This document shows positions 1 through 15,200 of a stretch of DNA of 64,000 nucleotides, piece by piece (position 1 is the stretch's first letter; the number at the start of each line of letters is the position of its first letter). This stretch comes from Candidula unifasciata. Taxonomy: Eukaryota > Mollusca > Gastropoda > Stylommatophora > Geomitridae. The stretch lies in assembly GCA_905116865.2 (NCBI GenBank), contig CAJHNH020002435.1, positions 95,001-159,000 of the forward strand, given 5' to 3'. A model generated the notes under the pieces. The model worked only from the letters and a program-made list of their open reading frames with translations. It was not told the DNA's origin and ran no database searches. The translations under genes and the position numbers were made by a program.

Positions 1-123
1 TGTAGTAGAGGGAGATAATTCACTCTGTAGTAGAGGGAGGTAATTCACTATGTAGTAGAGGGAGATAATTCACTATGTAGTAGAGGGAGATCATTCACTA
101 TGTAGCAGAGGGGGATAATTCAC
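1..123. repeat. 25-bp minisatellite, about 5 copies
   Basis: Units start at 1, 26, 51, 76 and 101 and begin tgtagtagagggagataatt. The array directly abuts the first visible cadherin exon and continues left of the window. Confidence 0.9.
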
Positions 124-148
124 GAAGGAATTCCTAACTCTCTAACAG

Positions 149-279
149 GCAAGAGCCCGTTCAAAATCGATACAGCGGGACCCCTAGACTATGAGAACTC
201 GGCACTTCAAAAGACAGATATGCTTGTGACGGCCACTGACGGGTACTGCTCCTCACCTCCATGTCCACTCAGACTACAG
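149..279 (+). CDS. Cadherin gene exon a (cadherin repeat C-terminal half)
   Basis: The frame has AAG at 151-153 and ends in phase 0 at CAG|gtacta. It encodes a cadherin signature: S-P-F-K-I-D, then P-L-D-Y-E, then V-T-A-T-D-G, followed by a Cys-Pro loop. The acceptor chosen is the AG at 147-148, preceded by a pyrimidine-rich stretch with a branch-point-like CTAAC. The frame stays open upstream to 118, so an earlier start near 128 is possible, but that runs into the 25-bp tandem array. Exons further upstream are outside the window. Confidence 0.75.
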
Positions 280-3200
280 GTACTATTTATCTGTCCATTA
301 GTCGGTCCATCTGCCTACATACCTGTATAACTGCTTGCCTGTCTGTCTCTTTGTCTGTCTCGCTGTCTACCTTCGTTGGTTAGCTGTAAGTCGTTAGTGG
401 AGATTCCAGCCTATTACAGTCGGGTTGCTGCATCCACGTGCAAGTAAAAATCGCATGAAAATGTCCTCATCAGTCCCAGCAAAATCTTGAAGCAAAGTAA
501 AAATGTATAAAACACCTTTCGCACGTGTACTGCGCTGAGCTTCTCCTGCGTAAACGTCTATTGGTTTGTGTTTCATTGTGTTTGGTAATGGCAGGTGACC
601 TCATGCAAAGAAAAAAGCTTACTCAGGGACGGCAAGTATGACCCTCGAAAACGCAAGAAGCGATGCGGACAAATGCAAACACGACCAAAGTGTGAAAGGA
701 TACGACTCAGACAAACACATATTGTATACCAGAACTCTGCCAGTCTAAGACAGCCACGACCCGTTCTCTACCGTTTGAGATACTCAGCAGATATCATCGC
801 TCTACAAGAGACAAAACTCAGTGATGAAGAAATAAGGTTAACTGGCTTTTACAACAGAAAACACGTTGGACAAGCTATATATTCTCCTGCGGAAAAACAT
901 CATGGTAACTCTAGTAGATATGTCTACATGGAGAAATCAAAATGTCCACTACTCACTGTCATTGTACAAGTGACTTTGCTATCGTTGTACCTTCACGTGA
1001 GGTACACATTAAACATATCCCTCATCAAAGTAACTACACAACCATTCACTCTAATTTATATTTATATTTACAACCGAAGTTTGATGGGTACGTTGTCGTG
1101 GCTTTTCTGAAGTGAAATAATCCAAAGCATGGGCCAGGTGATATTCTATGGTGATTTCAATATCAGAGGAAGATTGTGGGGGAAACCTTCGTTCTAATCT
1201 ACAAGGTGCGGACATGGAGGAGGCACAGTTACATACTGATGTTGTGACAGGTACTGAATTATCAGTATGCAAAACACAATTGGAAAACTGCTTAAAAAAT
1301 AGTGGCAAGGAAATTTACTCATAGATTAGAACAAACAGGTAGACTACCATCAACATTGGGAGGACTTAGACCAAATAGGAATACGTAGTGTAATGTTGCC
1401 GTTTTTCCAAACGATGTCTATGAAGGTTTCCATGTAGGTGGAAACATATGTTAAGATGCTGAACTTGGAAGATGCACACAGAATGGTTGCCTTTGAAAAA
1501 CTCATACACCAGCTCCTAAACTCATTAACTGGATAGCAGCAGCACTCTTGAAGAGACAGGTCGGTTTCCAATGTAAAAGATGGATCTCTGATCCATACAC
1601 CCAGGATTGCCCCAGGGATAATCTTTTTCCCCAGTCCTTTTCTATATTTTCACTTTTGATGTATCAAAATATGAAATCACACATGCCCTCTAGCAAATAA
1701 ATAGAGAACAGACTGAACTTTTAAAATACCTGGGCGTTTTGATCGAAGCATTTGCTGTAAATTCCAAGTTGATATTATGACCAACAAGGCTTGAACGCGT
1801 CTGGCTGCAATGAAAGTATGGCTGCCAAGTGTGGTCAAAAAAGACTGCTAGTCATCCTTCATGAGGTTTGTTACTCTCTGCCATAGAATATGACTGTCAA
1901 ATCTCATTCTCAGCAAGACACAAATCGACAGACTGGAAAAGGTACAAAAGGAAGAAATGCGCATCATACTTGACTGCACACTTTTTTTAAACAGTGGGAA
2001 AAAGGGGGGGGGGAGGGGGGGGGGCTGTGAAAAAAAGGGAGGGGGTGGGGTGTTAAAAGTCGACTAATTAGAGGTGCTTCTGTGAACTGTATGCTGCCAA
2101 CAGAGACTCAATCTGTCCTGTTCCAACTTCAGTGAGGACAAAGCTTTGTGGTACACAGGGAGATATGGGGCTGCACAATACCTTTCCTAACGGCTACCGG
2201 CCTACTGAAATTAGTTTTCTGACAGAAGTATTGAAGAAGAATAAAAGGTGTTTCCTTCACAGTCGGAGTGCATCTACCTGAGAAGAGAGGAGCCAGTACT
2301 CGGCATACAAAAAAGCCAGATCTTTAAAATGGGTGTTCACGCAAAACACAAGTTCTATAACAAAACCAAAGTCCAGAATGAACGAACAAACAGAACTTTC
2401 TGGAATTCACAGCTTGTACAAGCTAAGAAGAAGGGAAGGGAGCAGGTGAGGCCATTACCAGTGCCCTAAAAAGAACTTCCTTACAGGATGAACCAGGTAT
2501 ATATGCCTGCCCTGTTGGTCTGGCACCAGCAACGAGACTGATTTAGTTGTATAGTGTCAGAATGTCTTGCTGGTTTTAGTCGAGGTTTCAACTGTACTGC
2601 ATTCGGGTCACCCCCCTACTTACTGTGTCAGTGAAAATCAAATGAAATGTCCTCACTGTTCATAAAAAAAAAAAAAAAACCTAATGAACAATTAGTCCCG
2701 ACGCAATCCAGAAATATTCGCACGCAGTAAATGCATAAGGTAGTTTGGCAGTGGGTCACGATAAGTTGGCTATACACACGTAAAATTATGACATAAGGTA
2801 TTCCGCCAGCCCACACGTAAAGTGGTTAACAGTCATATTGTATACCCCGACTCAAACGCTGCATAAATCAAAGGTAAAGCACATAAAAACTTAGCTCACA
2901 GTGCTGCCCCAAGCATTACCTCATTAACTCAGTAGCTAAAGCAGTGAAATCGTAGACCTCCATCCATATGCGGAAACTGTATTAGCAAAGCGCTGTCAGA
3001 TGCATTAATAAATTCGAAGCTAAACATTCTGCCATGCCTAGTCCTCCAAATTGATCTGCATTTCAGACTGAGATTTTCTGGTCTCAGAGTGTGAAACTTT
3101 TAAAGTTGCAGCCTGGAAGGAAAAAAAAATGGTGGGTGGGGGGGGGGGGGTGGGAGTAAATGAAACGCATGCTCTGTCTCATATTTCATCAAGGATGACC

Positions 3201-6200
3201 TGAATGCCAAAACAGTTTTGAATAACATGCGTTATCAAGAGATACCCATTTAGATCCTTGTGACAAAACCACCAGTCCTGGTATACTCCAGAAATATTCG
3301 CCCGCAGTAAAAACATAAGGCAGTTGCCAGAAGCGCCAAAGCCAACAGTTGCATCAGAAACGCAGTTAACATCAGTGGTTCACATTTAGATTCCCGCAGA
3401 TTAACAATAATGATAATGTGAACATCGACAACCACAACTTGTGAATAATGCCTTTAAAATCTTTCCACAGGTAACTAATGTAAACGAAAAACCTACAATA
3501 ACTCCTGTAGATTCATCATACACAATTTGTGAAGGCAAGGTGAGTATTAATGTTCGTTCGAAAAAGGGTATATGCCAGTAAACAAAACACCAACGTATAA
3601 AATTAAAAATAAAGATCCCTTTTCACGTCTTTCAGTGCATCAGGCATATGAGCAGAGCATCCCATATTTTTTAAAGCCCAATCGGCGCTAGGTGGGTAAT
3701 GTGGCCGGCCGTCTTTACTTCTCCAGGACAGCCATCCTGGTACCCATTTCAGGCTGGGTCGACCTGCGACGTCCCATACCACGATAAAAATCCACGCAGC
3801 CCGCAGTTTCGATCACCGTACGTCGGATTACGAGTCAGACTCGCAACGCCTTAGCCACGGACACCGCAAGTAAAGATCCCTTTCCACGCTTTTAGGCGTA
3901 TCGTGCATATGGGAAGAGCGCCCATATTTTTTACAGACCGTCAGCACTCGGTGGGTAATGTGGCCAGCATTACGCCGGCTGTCTTTGCTTTCCCAGGACA
4001 GCCCATCCTGGTACCCATTCTAGGCTGGGTCGACCTGCGGCGCCCCGTACCACGATACAAATCCTATACAGTAAAGTAAAGGACCCTTTTCCACGCCTTT
4101 AGGCGTATTGGGTAAATAGAGCTTGACCTAAATTTTATAGACCAATCGGCACTTGGTGGGTGATATAGCAGTAGCCACTAAACCAAAAGGACAATCGGAC
4201 AAAGAAAAATGGATTAACAATCAAAATGTCAAAGCTACAAGCTACGACGGCCAGAAAGGCACAGCGTACGCTGATAGGTGCTTTGCTGGAGAAAAAAAAA
4301 ACAAAAAAAAAAACACACACACGTTCAACCAGCATCCCTGAAAGGGGAACTTTAGGTTATAGTTGCGACTAACTTATGTGCCCCATATAAAATGACTTAG
4401 CATTCACGCCACTCATGCAGTGTTGATGCGATCAAAGGAGACGGACCCACTGTTCCGACGGCGAAGAAGTCATTTAAGGGCACAGCGTACCAGATAATTC
4501 TAGTAAATTCATGTCAAGTTGCTTGGATTTAAAAGTTAAGATAACGATCGACTGGTATCGATCTGAGAAAAGTTTAGTTAAGAATCGACATCACAGCACT
4601 CGGGACATTCCAGTAATCCGCTGTCCCGATCTTCAGCAGCCAGCGTCGAGTTCCAGTTTCGAAACCACCAAGAGTTGTGTGTTTGTACGCCTATAACCAG
4701 CTCTAGCTGCTGACGTCACCGGGTGGGGCTAACGATGCGTTGAAGTAGCAGTTCTCAAACTGGGTGCCACGGCACCTTAAGGTGCCGTGAGCATCGACAG
4801 TATTTATTTCTTCTTTAAGAACCGCTGTGTTAAAGCATCGTTAGCCCGACCCGGTGACGTCAGCAGCACGGCCGTTCAGCTAGAGCGGGTCATGGCAATC
4901 CCATTCTTCTTTTCCTCTGAGTGTAGAATGTCAGCCAGATCCCCTTGCCAGCTAGCGATGTACCATTCTTTCCAGATTCCAAAGATCTGTTTGCGCTCAC
5001 GCATTATGCACTTGCTCCTAAACAACATTGATCGCATTTACCGTGATATGCATCAAGTAAGCCAACACGCTACCTCATCATCACCATCAAGTGCCTTGTA
5101 AGCTGATGCAGGCGTTCATGCATCTCCACAGATTTGGTTCTTTGGTGTTCTAGATCGGTTACATTGACAATATTCTCTCCATGCCACTATCTTGAGCCAT
5201 CCACCATTATTTCTCTTGGTCTGCCGTTGCCTCTTCTACCAGTGATTTTTCCATTAGTCACGAAATTTTCCAGTGCTCGTTTTCTCATGACATGACCACA
5301 TAACTTTGTCTCCTTCTCATTGTTGTATATAATGTTCTATTTTCATTACCCATGTCCAGGCAATCAATATTAGTTATTTTGACAGTCCAAGTTATTCGTA
5401 ACTTTCTCCTGAAGAGCCACATCTCAGTTGCCTCCATACCCTGCTTAACTTGTTTGCACACATTCCAAAATCTGCGACTACTGAGTTGATATTCTATTTG
5501 CATGCATGATAACAATTTCCCATTTAATTAAAACTAAAATTAACACCGTTTTCTATTGCTTCCTTCCTAAAAAGGGTGAGTTTAATCCAGGATTAACAGT
5601 AATAGATCCAGATGCGAAAGATTCAGTCAAGTGGTCATTCAATTCACAAACCTCAAACAATCCAGGTCGGTTCTCAATCAATCCTACTTCCGGTGCAATC
5701 ATTACACTTATCGACTATGACGTAGATGGCAACAAGGTAACCGGCCAAGCGCCAATGCCAGCAACACAGAAATTCATTCTTACGGTAAGTCTTAAGCGTC
5801 CGTAGTGTTATTAAACAAGTCATCATCATCATCATCATCATCATCATCAGTTTTCACCTTTCCATTAGGCAGCGTTCAGAGTAAGAGTTTGCGATCTAAT
5901 GTTTGATGGCTAGCAATGGCAAGAGCCATATAGCGCCCATGTGGAATGCCTTTGATGTTATCAATCCATATACGCATAGGGTTACCTACTTGTTTCCCCA
6001 TTAGATCTTGTAACTTGTAACGCCTGCGTTTATAGCTGTTCAAGCTGAACGAACGAACGAACTTTTTTTTCAAAGGGTCACAAATTGAGCACACAGGCCC
6101 GTCTTACATTCGGCCCTTCCAAACACCCCTCTTTCACACTGCAGCTATAACGAGATGACCTAGCCATTTGATCTTTAGTTTCTCAAAAAATTAGTGTATG

Positions 6201-9200
6201 GTGTTGTTTCCAGTCTATCTGATGATATCCTTTCTTAATTTGTCCTTAATAATCAAGATGGCGGCTTCCCTCGTGCATTTCATTCTCAGACGTTAATATT
6301 ACATAGGTTAGCCTTTGATAATATTCAAGTTTGGCATTGCTAGCGCAGTGTTGGTAAATAGTTAGATGTCTAGGTAAGAAATGTAAATATGAATTTCTAA
6401 TTCTTCTAAGGTGCATTGAATGGGTTATCAATGTAAAGACTTTGGGTTTTCGGACTGACAGTGCTAGGCTCCTATTTGTATGGACCAATAGGCACTCTTT
6501 TGATGATGTGGTCGCCGTCAAACCAATGGCCTTTATTTCCCAGGGCAGTTCCTTATATCCGTTTAACGATACCTCTGCCTGTAAGCCAGCTTCAATTTCA
6601 AAAAGAACATTGGCCACAATTCGGAATCGAATCCAAGACCTTCTGGCCCGCAGAAGAGTATCTAGCAGCTGAGCTTCCGTGGTTGCTACCTGGGCTACCG
6701 GGGGCTGTGTGTTTTCGAGGTATGGTGACCGCCTCGAGTGCTGGACGTCCGAGGTTCAGGCCCCGGTAAACCCTAGTTTTTTTTTTTTCACCTATACTTC
6801 TCATAATTTTCCCTGGTCTCTGGGCAGAGAGATCAAACACCCGTGTGTACTGTTACGCACGTAAACAATTTTTTTGGCAGTTGGAAATCGAAAAGAGTAG
6901 CCTAACGACACTGCCCGGGCAAATTTTCAGATAAAAAGCTACCCAAAATATTTCAGGATCCTCGCAGGTGCTACTGAATTAGACTTGAGTTAGAAATTGA
7001 ACGGAGCACTTAGGGGTTACAACCCGTGTGCCATGATGTTGATCCGTAGTTCAGACCTAAAACTTCTGACCTACCGTGGTTCCTTCAAGTGGTAAGTTGC
7101 AAGGGCCTATAGCGGTATTAAAATAAGTTCAGAAACACCATAGCACTAACACAATTCCAATAATAACTCCATCCACATCTTCTGCAGTAAACGCAAAGTT
7201 CTTATTCCGATGGTACCACTAATAGTCTATATGTTCGTCTCGCCCCTTCCCTGAATGTTGAGGGTCTGCCAAACCTCCCTGGTCACTCCTCTCTTCAGAC
7301 TGTGGTGATCTGTTTGTGCCTCTGCACTGCTTACTCGCTCCCAAAGAGCCCTTACAGATACCAGAACAGTTCTGAACCAGACAGTCTGTCTCTCTGTTTA
7401 TTTCGCAACACACCGGCACAAGCTGAAGAAAATATACAAAGAACGCTAACTACCTGGGATCTTCAAACGATGGTTGCCACTCTGCACAGAGCATACATGC
7501 CCCCATCTTTCTCAGCACACATGCCCCCATCTTTCTCAGCACACATGCCCCCATCTTTCTCAGCACACATGCCCCCATCTTTCTCAGCACACATGCCCCC
7601 ATCTTTCTCAGCACACATGCCCCCCATCATTCTCAGCATACGTGCCCCTATCTTTCTCAGCATACATGCCCCTATCTTTCTCAGCACACATGCCCCTATC
7701 TTTCTCAGCACACATGCTCCTATCTTTCTCAGCACACATGCCCCCATCTTTCTCAGCACACATGCCCCCATCTTTCTCAGCACACATGCCCCCATCTTTC
7801 TCAGCACACATGCCTCCATCTTTCTCAGCACACATGCCCCCATCTTTCTCAGCACACATACCCCCATCTTTCTCAACACACATGCCCCTATCTTTCTCCG
7901 CACACATGCCTCCATCTTTCTCAGCACACATGCCCCCATCTTTCTCAGCACACATGCCCCCATCTTTCTCAGCACACATGCCCCCATCTTTCTCAGCACA
8001 CATGCCCCCCATCTTTCTCAGCACACATGCCCCCATCTTTCTCAGCACACATGCCCCCATCTTTCTCAGCACACATGCCCCCATCTTTCTCAGCAGACAT
8101 GCCCCCATCTCTCTCAGCACACATGCCCCTATCTTTCTCAGCACACATGCCTCCATCTTTCTCAGCACACATAACCCCATCTTTCTCAGCACACATGCCC
8201 CTATCTTTCTCAGCACACATGCCCCCATCTTTCTCAGCACACATGCCCCTATCTTTCTCAGCACACATGCCCCCATCTTTCTCAGCACACATGCCCCCAT
8301 CTTTCTCAGCACACATGCCCCTATCTTTCTCAGCACACATGCCCCCATCTTTCTCAGCACACATGCCCCCATCTTTCCCAGCACACATGCCCCCATCTTT
8401 CTCAGCACACATGCCCCTATCTTTCTCAGCATACATGCCCCTATCTTTCTCAGCACACATGCCCCTATCTTTCTCAGCACACATGCCCCTATCTTTCTCA
8501 GCACACATGCCCCCATCTTTCTCAGCACACATGCCCCTATCTTTCTCAGCATACATGCCCCTATCTTTCTCAGCATACATGCCCCTATCTTTCTCAGCAG
8601 ACATGCCCCTATCTTTCTCAGCACACATGCCCCTATCTTTCTCAGCACACATGCCCCTATCTTTCTCAGCACACATGCCCCCATCTTTCTCAGCACACAT
8701 GCCCCTATCCTTCTCAGCACACATGTCCCCATCTTTCTCAGCACACATGCCCCCATCTTTCTCAGCACACATGCCCCTATCTTTCTCAGCACACATGCCC
8801 CTATCTTTCTCAGTACACATGCCCCCATCTTTCTCAGCACACATGCCCCCATCTTTCTCAGCAGACATGCCCACATCTTTCTCAGCACACATGCCCCTAT
8901 CTTTCTCAGCACACATGCCCACATCTTTCTCAGCACACATGCCCCTATCTTTCTCAGCATACATGCTCCTATCTTTCTCAGCACACATGCTCCCATCTTT
9001 CTCAGCACACATGCTCCTATCTTTCTCAGCACACATGCTCCCATCTTTCTCAGCACACATGCCTCTATATTTCTCAGCACACATGCCCCCATCTTTCTCA
9101 GCACACATGCCCCCATCTTTCTCAGCATACATGCCCCCATCTTTCTCAGCATACATGCCCCCATCTTTCTCAGCACACATGCTCCCATCTTTCTCAGCAC

Positions 9201-12200
9201 ACATGCCCCTATCTTTCTCAGCACACATGCCCCCATCTTTCTCAGCACACATGCCCCTATCTTTCTCAGCATACATGACCCCATCTTTCTCAGCATGTTC
9301 TCTGAGTCAGCTATGAGGGTTGTTCCAAAATCAACCTTCGATTAGCTGGTTAAAATACTGTTTGCCAAGGCCACACTGTTCATTGATTGCATCATTGATT
9401 AGTCTTTTAGCTCACTATACATTAACCAACTGTCGCATTACTTCAGTGGTTCACAAATGGTGAAGGATTAAACATGGACACTGTTATTGCCTTCTCCGCT
9501 AGCTGTGAACTTCGTGGTGTGGTTCATTTTTCGTTGCGAAAATGATTGGCTTTATTTTTTTTCCGCTTGTTTGAAGTATTCCTTCGTTGTTTTGACTGTT
9601 GCTTCTTCTCTGCAGTCACGAAGTGAAGCCATGTCTCCTCCCCATTCACTATTGTATCCAGACATTCATTCTCATATTACTAGTAGTGCCTAAGAAACAT
9701 CAAAGCTGAGCCAGTTCTGTGAGGTTTGTGAATGTCAATCAATTGCTTTGCCCCCCCCCCCCTTTTTTCCTCTTACCTTCTTTCCCGTGAGCAGCACTTA
9801 TGGTAACTAACCTCTTTGTGACAATCTGAAACAGACTAGTTCTAAAAATATGTTGAAATTGTGAAACGAAGCTTTTCAACTCTGACTTGATGGATTTTTT
9901 GAATGAGTTCACCTGTCACACATGAATACAATCCTTGCCCATTCTCATCATGCACATCTTTACACCCATCTATGAAATTACTACACCAATCCCTTACAGA
10001 ATAGTCATTCAAAACGTTTTCACCGTACACACGACACAGTGGATGTCGAATCTCTGCTGCATTTTGAGCTTCTGCATGAAGAAAACAAATAACACCTCGA
10101 ATTTCACAGCTGGCGGGAAAGGCAATAACAGTGTTCCTTAACAAGTGAACAAACACGACTGCTAGCTAATTGGAAGTTGATTTTGGAATAGCCCTCGTAT
10201 AATTCCTACATGTGTCTAAAGTTGATTTTTAAGCCAGCGAATAAACTAAATAGAAGAAAAGGAATTAAGCAAGTAAAGTAATTAAAGGACTTTATTAAAG
10301 CAATTAGGACATCTGACATATGGCATGAAACTTATTCTATACATCAATAGTCCCTGTTACTATCATTCTTCTTCGTCTGCCTTTCTAGCCCCCAGTGGAG
10401 CATAGGCCCTCAACCAAGTCACCCTAAGTCGTTGCATCCTTCCCTATCGTATGCCGCTCTCCACAAACCCTCATCTTGTTTAACTTCGCTCTCTAGCTCT
10501 TTTCTCCCTGTGTTTTTTAGTCTTCTTTTATTTCCATGCCCCTGTGGGTTCCAGTGCAAGGACATTCTAGTTTTATTATCAGGTTTTCTCTAAGTGTGTC
10601 CTACCCAACGCCAGCGTCTTTTCTTCACCTCACCCCTTAGTATACTGGAACTTGATTAGTTCTCTCCCAGAGCTCTACATTATGTCATAAAATTTTATTA
10701 TATTTTCTGCGCAGGCACCAGTTAATAAGTGTGTATAGTTTATTATTCTTTGCCTTAGTGGTTCTCCGTGTTTCTGCTCCAAAGAACAGTAGTGATTTGA
10801 TATTAGAATTAAAATTTCAAGTTTAGTAATAGTTCTAAGTTATGTTGACCTCCATAAATTTCCTAGTGCCATGAAAGCTCCTCTTGTCTTTTATAATCCT
10901 ATATTAATATCTCTATCAGTGCTCCTATCTTTATCTATATTACTGCCCAAACTGATGTACAATTCCACGTCTTGGAGTGGGATACCATTAAAAGAAACCA
11001 CATTGCAATTTGTCTGATTTATTCTCATTAGCTTTTTTTTTCCCCTATGGAGTTTCAGACCTAACTGTTTTGATCTCGCACCAGGTATACCTTATTTATC
11101 TTGCATTTGATTCCGTGAGTGGGACAGAAGAGAATTATCATCAGCAAATTCAGATCACCAAGTTTTGTAGGTGTCCACTGAATTCCATTCTTGGTGTTAG
11201 CAGTTACTGTCTTCATAATGCAATTTATTGCCGGTAAAAATAGAAAAAAAGCGATTAAAGACATTCCTGTCGCACACCTGTTTTAAATTTCAAATATATC
11301 AGTTCGCTTTCCGTTCGTACACCTGTTTTTAATTTCAAATATATCAGTTAGCTATCCCTCATGAAAAACTCGACATTTCAGATTTGTATATGTTGCCTTT
11401 ACTAAATTAATAATTTTCTGTTGAATTCCATAGTGCCCTACTAAAGTTTTTTCATAGTATATGAATCCAGTGAAATACGGTGAATTCAATACAATTCATT
11501 CCTGGATTATTTTACGTAATGTGGCTATCTGATCTGGTCAGTGCAGGATCTGTTTGCCCGAAATTTGCCTGTTCATCTCTTTGTGTTTTATCAATAGCAT
11601 CTTTTAGTCTTTCTAAAAAGACCATAAATTCCAAATTTTTTTTTTTTACAGAAATTGACAGCAATACAACTCCTCTATAGTTCTCACACTCCTGTAGATC
11701 ATCTTTTTTGGGGCAGTTTCACAAGATATCATTCTCTCCAGTCGGCTAGCATTGTTCAACATAAGATTGTTACCAACTCTATGCTATCAGTGTCAAACAT
11801 GGACACTGTCTTCAGAAGACAGAATAAAAATTGTCACGACAGAAATGACATGTTCACTTACATTGCTAGGTGTAACACGGAAAGATCGACTTAGGAACGA
11901 TGATACCAGAAGGATAGTCGGCACAGAAGCAGTATGGTACCTTACTGGTAGACAGCATAACAAATGGTTTGGTCATGTAACAAGATTGATATTAGACAGG
12001 GAGCCACAGAGAGTAATATTATACAGATACAACGGTAATAAATCCTGAGGTCGACTGCGCAAAATATGGACTGCAGAATTATCAGAGACACTGAAAAGAA
12101 CTCCATATGATGCGGATAAAAGGGTCCGCTCAAGGGATCTGTTCCTGACCTGACGCTGCGAAACATTCTAGGAGTAGAGGAAAGAAGAAAACTAAGAAGA

Positions 12201-15200
12201 ATGGGCACACAAAACCACTCTGGATCCTTCTATTTCCAACCATAACATGGTAGCCATTTTAGGTTGGGTCAGCCATAAGCCAAGATGAGTTTGGAAAACA
12301 GGAAATGCATTTGAATTAACTCAAACCCAAGATCTTGAGACTTGCAAAAGAGAGTAAGCCAGTTTGCTACCGGCTAAACTTTAATTAAAAGCGAAGGTTT
12401 GTGCTTAGAAATGTCGATACATCGACACTTAAAAATTGAGAAGAATTTTGTGCCATTCCGCTGTAAATGTGTCAAGAAGCAAAGCAACGAGTAAGTAAAG
12501 TAAGTAAAGGACCCTTTTCCACGTCTTTTTGGCGTATAGAGAATATAGGACTAGACCTATATTTTCATAGACAAAACGGCACAAGATGGGTAATGTGGTC
12601 AGTGAGTACACAAAATTTGACAACAGATGGCTGTGATAACTGATGTCAAGCCCCACCAGAACATCGCACCGATCGATAAACACCTGGTGACACAAAGGGA
12701 TATCACACGGAGCGATAAACACCTGGTGACACAGAGGGACATCACACGGAGCGATAAACACCTGGTGACACAAAGGGACATCACACAGAGCGATAAATAC
12801 CTGGTGACACACAGGGACATCACACGGAGCGATAAACACCTGGTGACACAAAGGGACATCACACAGAGCGATAAACACCTGGTGACACACAGGGACATCA
12901 CACGGAGCGATAAACACCTGGTGACACAAAGGGACATCACACAGAGCGATAAACACCTGGTGACACACAGGGACATCACACAGAGCGATAAACACCTGGT
13001 GACACACAGGGACATCACACAGAGCGATAAACACCTGGTGACATACAAGGACATCACACGGAGCGATAAACACCTGGTGATACAAAAGGACATCACACGG
13101 AGCGATAAACACCTGGTGACACAAAGGGACATCACACGGAGCGATAAACACATGGTGACACAAAGGGACATCACACAGAGCGATAAACACCTGGTGACAG
13201 AAAGGGATATCACACGGAGCGATAAACACCTGGTGACACAAAGGGACATCACACGGAGCGATAAACACCTGGTGACACAAAGGGACATCACACGGAGCGA
13301 TAAACACCTGGTGACACAAAGGGACATCACACGGAGCGATAAACACCGTGTTACACAAAGGCACATCACACGGAGCGATAAACACCTGGTGACACAAAGG
13401 GACATCACACGGAGCGATAAACACCTGGTGACACAAAGGGACATCACACGGAGCGTTAAAAATATTCTGTCACAAAGTGCCAAAATTTGGATGAAGATCA
13501 CCCGGAAATAGGTCCAAGAAACTCCGTTCAACACATAAATTCGATTACATTAGGGCCCCGGCAACAGCTACGGAAAGGCTTTAAACTGACAATTACTGCC
13601 TCTATTATACAATTTGTTTAGTGTAGGCAGGGAAGTCTGTGAGCCTGGGGATTTTCGGCCGCATGGCTAGTGCTGTTGCCACGACTGTGCAGGTTGGAAC
13701 TGTATTTTGCCCCCGAAAAAAAAAGAGATCCTCAGCCATACCAAGGATTCGAACCCGTGTCTCCCGGTTGAAAGCTTGGCGTTATAACTGTTCGGCCAGC
13801 CGCTCCCCGAGGGCGTTAATACAACAGTAAATTATGACTGACATAGGGACGGAGTATTAAGAGATTATGGTTCTGATGCTAACGGTGATCAGTATTTGAC
13901 AGTTAGGCGACTAAGTTTTGTTGTTTTATTGGTATGCTGTTAGTCTGAATAATTTCACTTCCAGAGGCCTCATCTCTTTTAGCCATAATCAGGTCGTGTG
14001 ATTACACATAAGCAGTTAGCTGTCTTACAGCCTGTGTTCACCACTTTTGCAGTGTAGGCATGGAAAGAGTGACGTGGGGAGGGCGGGGGGGGGGGAGCAT
14101 GGGGGGGGGGGGGTCTAACTTATGGCCGCCTGCCTAGTTCTTTAGCCACGAACTGTGTCGGTCATGATTTCATTTTTGTCCCCGACAGAAAAAAAAAAGA
14201 ATTCGTCAACCTTACCGAGGATTCGAACCTGGGTCTCCCGCATGACAGCTCTGGCTAGTCATGTTTTGTATGCATCCAGCAAATCTAAGCATGTATGTCT
14301 TGGGATCGATTTTAAAAAAGAGGCAGATGCTTTAAATATTGACCTTGGCTCCCAGGTCGACCTAGACTAAAACAGTTACCAAAAAATGTTCGGGAAAGTA
14401 AAGGCGATCAAAATGGTGATGACCATATCACTATTGGAATATCGTTTGGTCTCTACAAAGGCGCGTCTAGCACCCTATGTTCAACTCTCCAATAGCAGGA
14501 AAGTTGCCATTTATTGTTTACTGTATGTCCAACATTATCTGTGCAGGCAACAGACCAGGGAGGGTTGACCGCAACTGCCACAGTGACGATGAGTTTTATG
14601 GATTGCAACGACATCTACCCGCTTGTGAGTCAACCAGCGTATGAGTTCGCCACCACAGAGTGCATTGCCGGAGGTTTGTTACATTTTCTTTCATTTCCTC
14701 ATGTTGTGGCGACCCTTTCATACGTTTCCTCACGTTGTGGCGACCCTTTCATACATTTCTCATGTTGTGGCGAACCTTTCATACGTTTCCTCATGTTGTG
14801 GCGACCCTTTCATACATTTCCTCATGTTGTGGCGACCCTTTCATACATTTCCTCATGTTGTTGCGAACCTTTCATACATTTCCTCACGTTGTGGCGAACC
14901 TTTCATACGTTTCCTCATGTTGTGGCGAACCTTTCATACGTTTCCTCATGTTGTGGCGAACCTTTCATACATTTCCTCATGTTGTTGCGAACCTTTCATA
15001 CATTTCCTCACGTTGTGGCGAACCTTTCATACATTTCCTCATGTTGTGGCGACCCTTTCATACATTTCCTCATGTTGTGGCGACCCTTTCATACATTTCC
15101 TCATGTTGTTGCGAACCTTTCATACATTTCCTCACGTTGTGGCGAACCTTTCATACGTTTCCTCATGTTGTGGCGAACCTTTCATACGTTTCCTCATGTT

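Noticed and set aside
595..1110. 171-codon host gene
   Set aside because: It contains the LINE endonuclease motif A-L-Q-E-T-K-L and is followed by RT remnants, so it is transposon debris.
7474..9345. 623-codon plus-strand frame and 562-codon minus-strand frame as genes
   Set aside because: Both come from the 24-bp tandem repeat; a unit divisible by 3 without stops is open by construction.
12429..13534. Frames of 294-335 codons with a 13-residue repeat
   Set aside because: By-product of the 39-bp satellite; no start context, domains or splice support.
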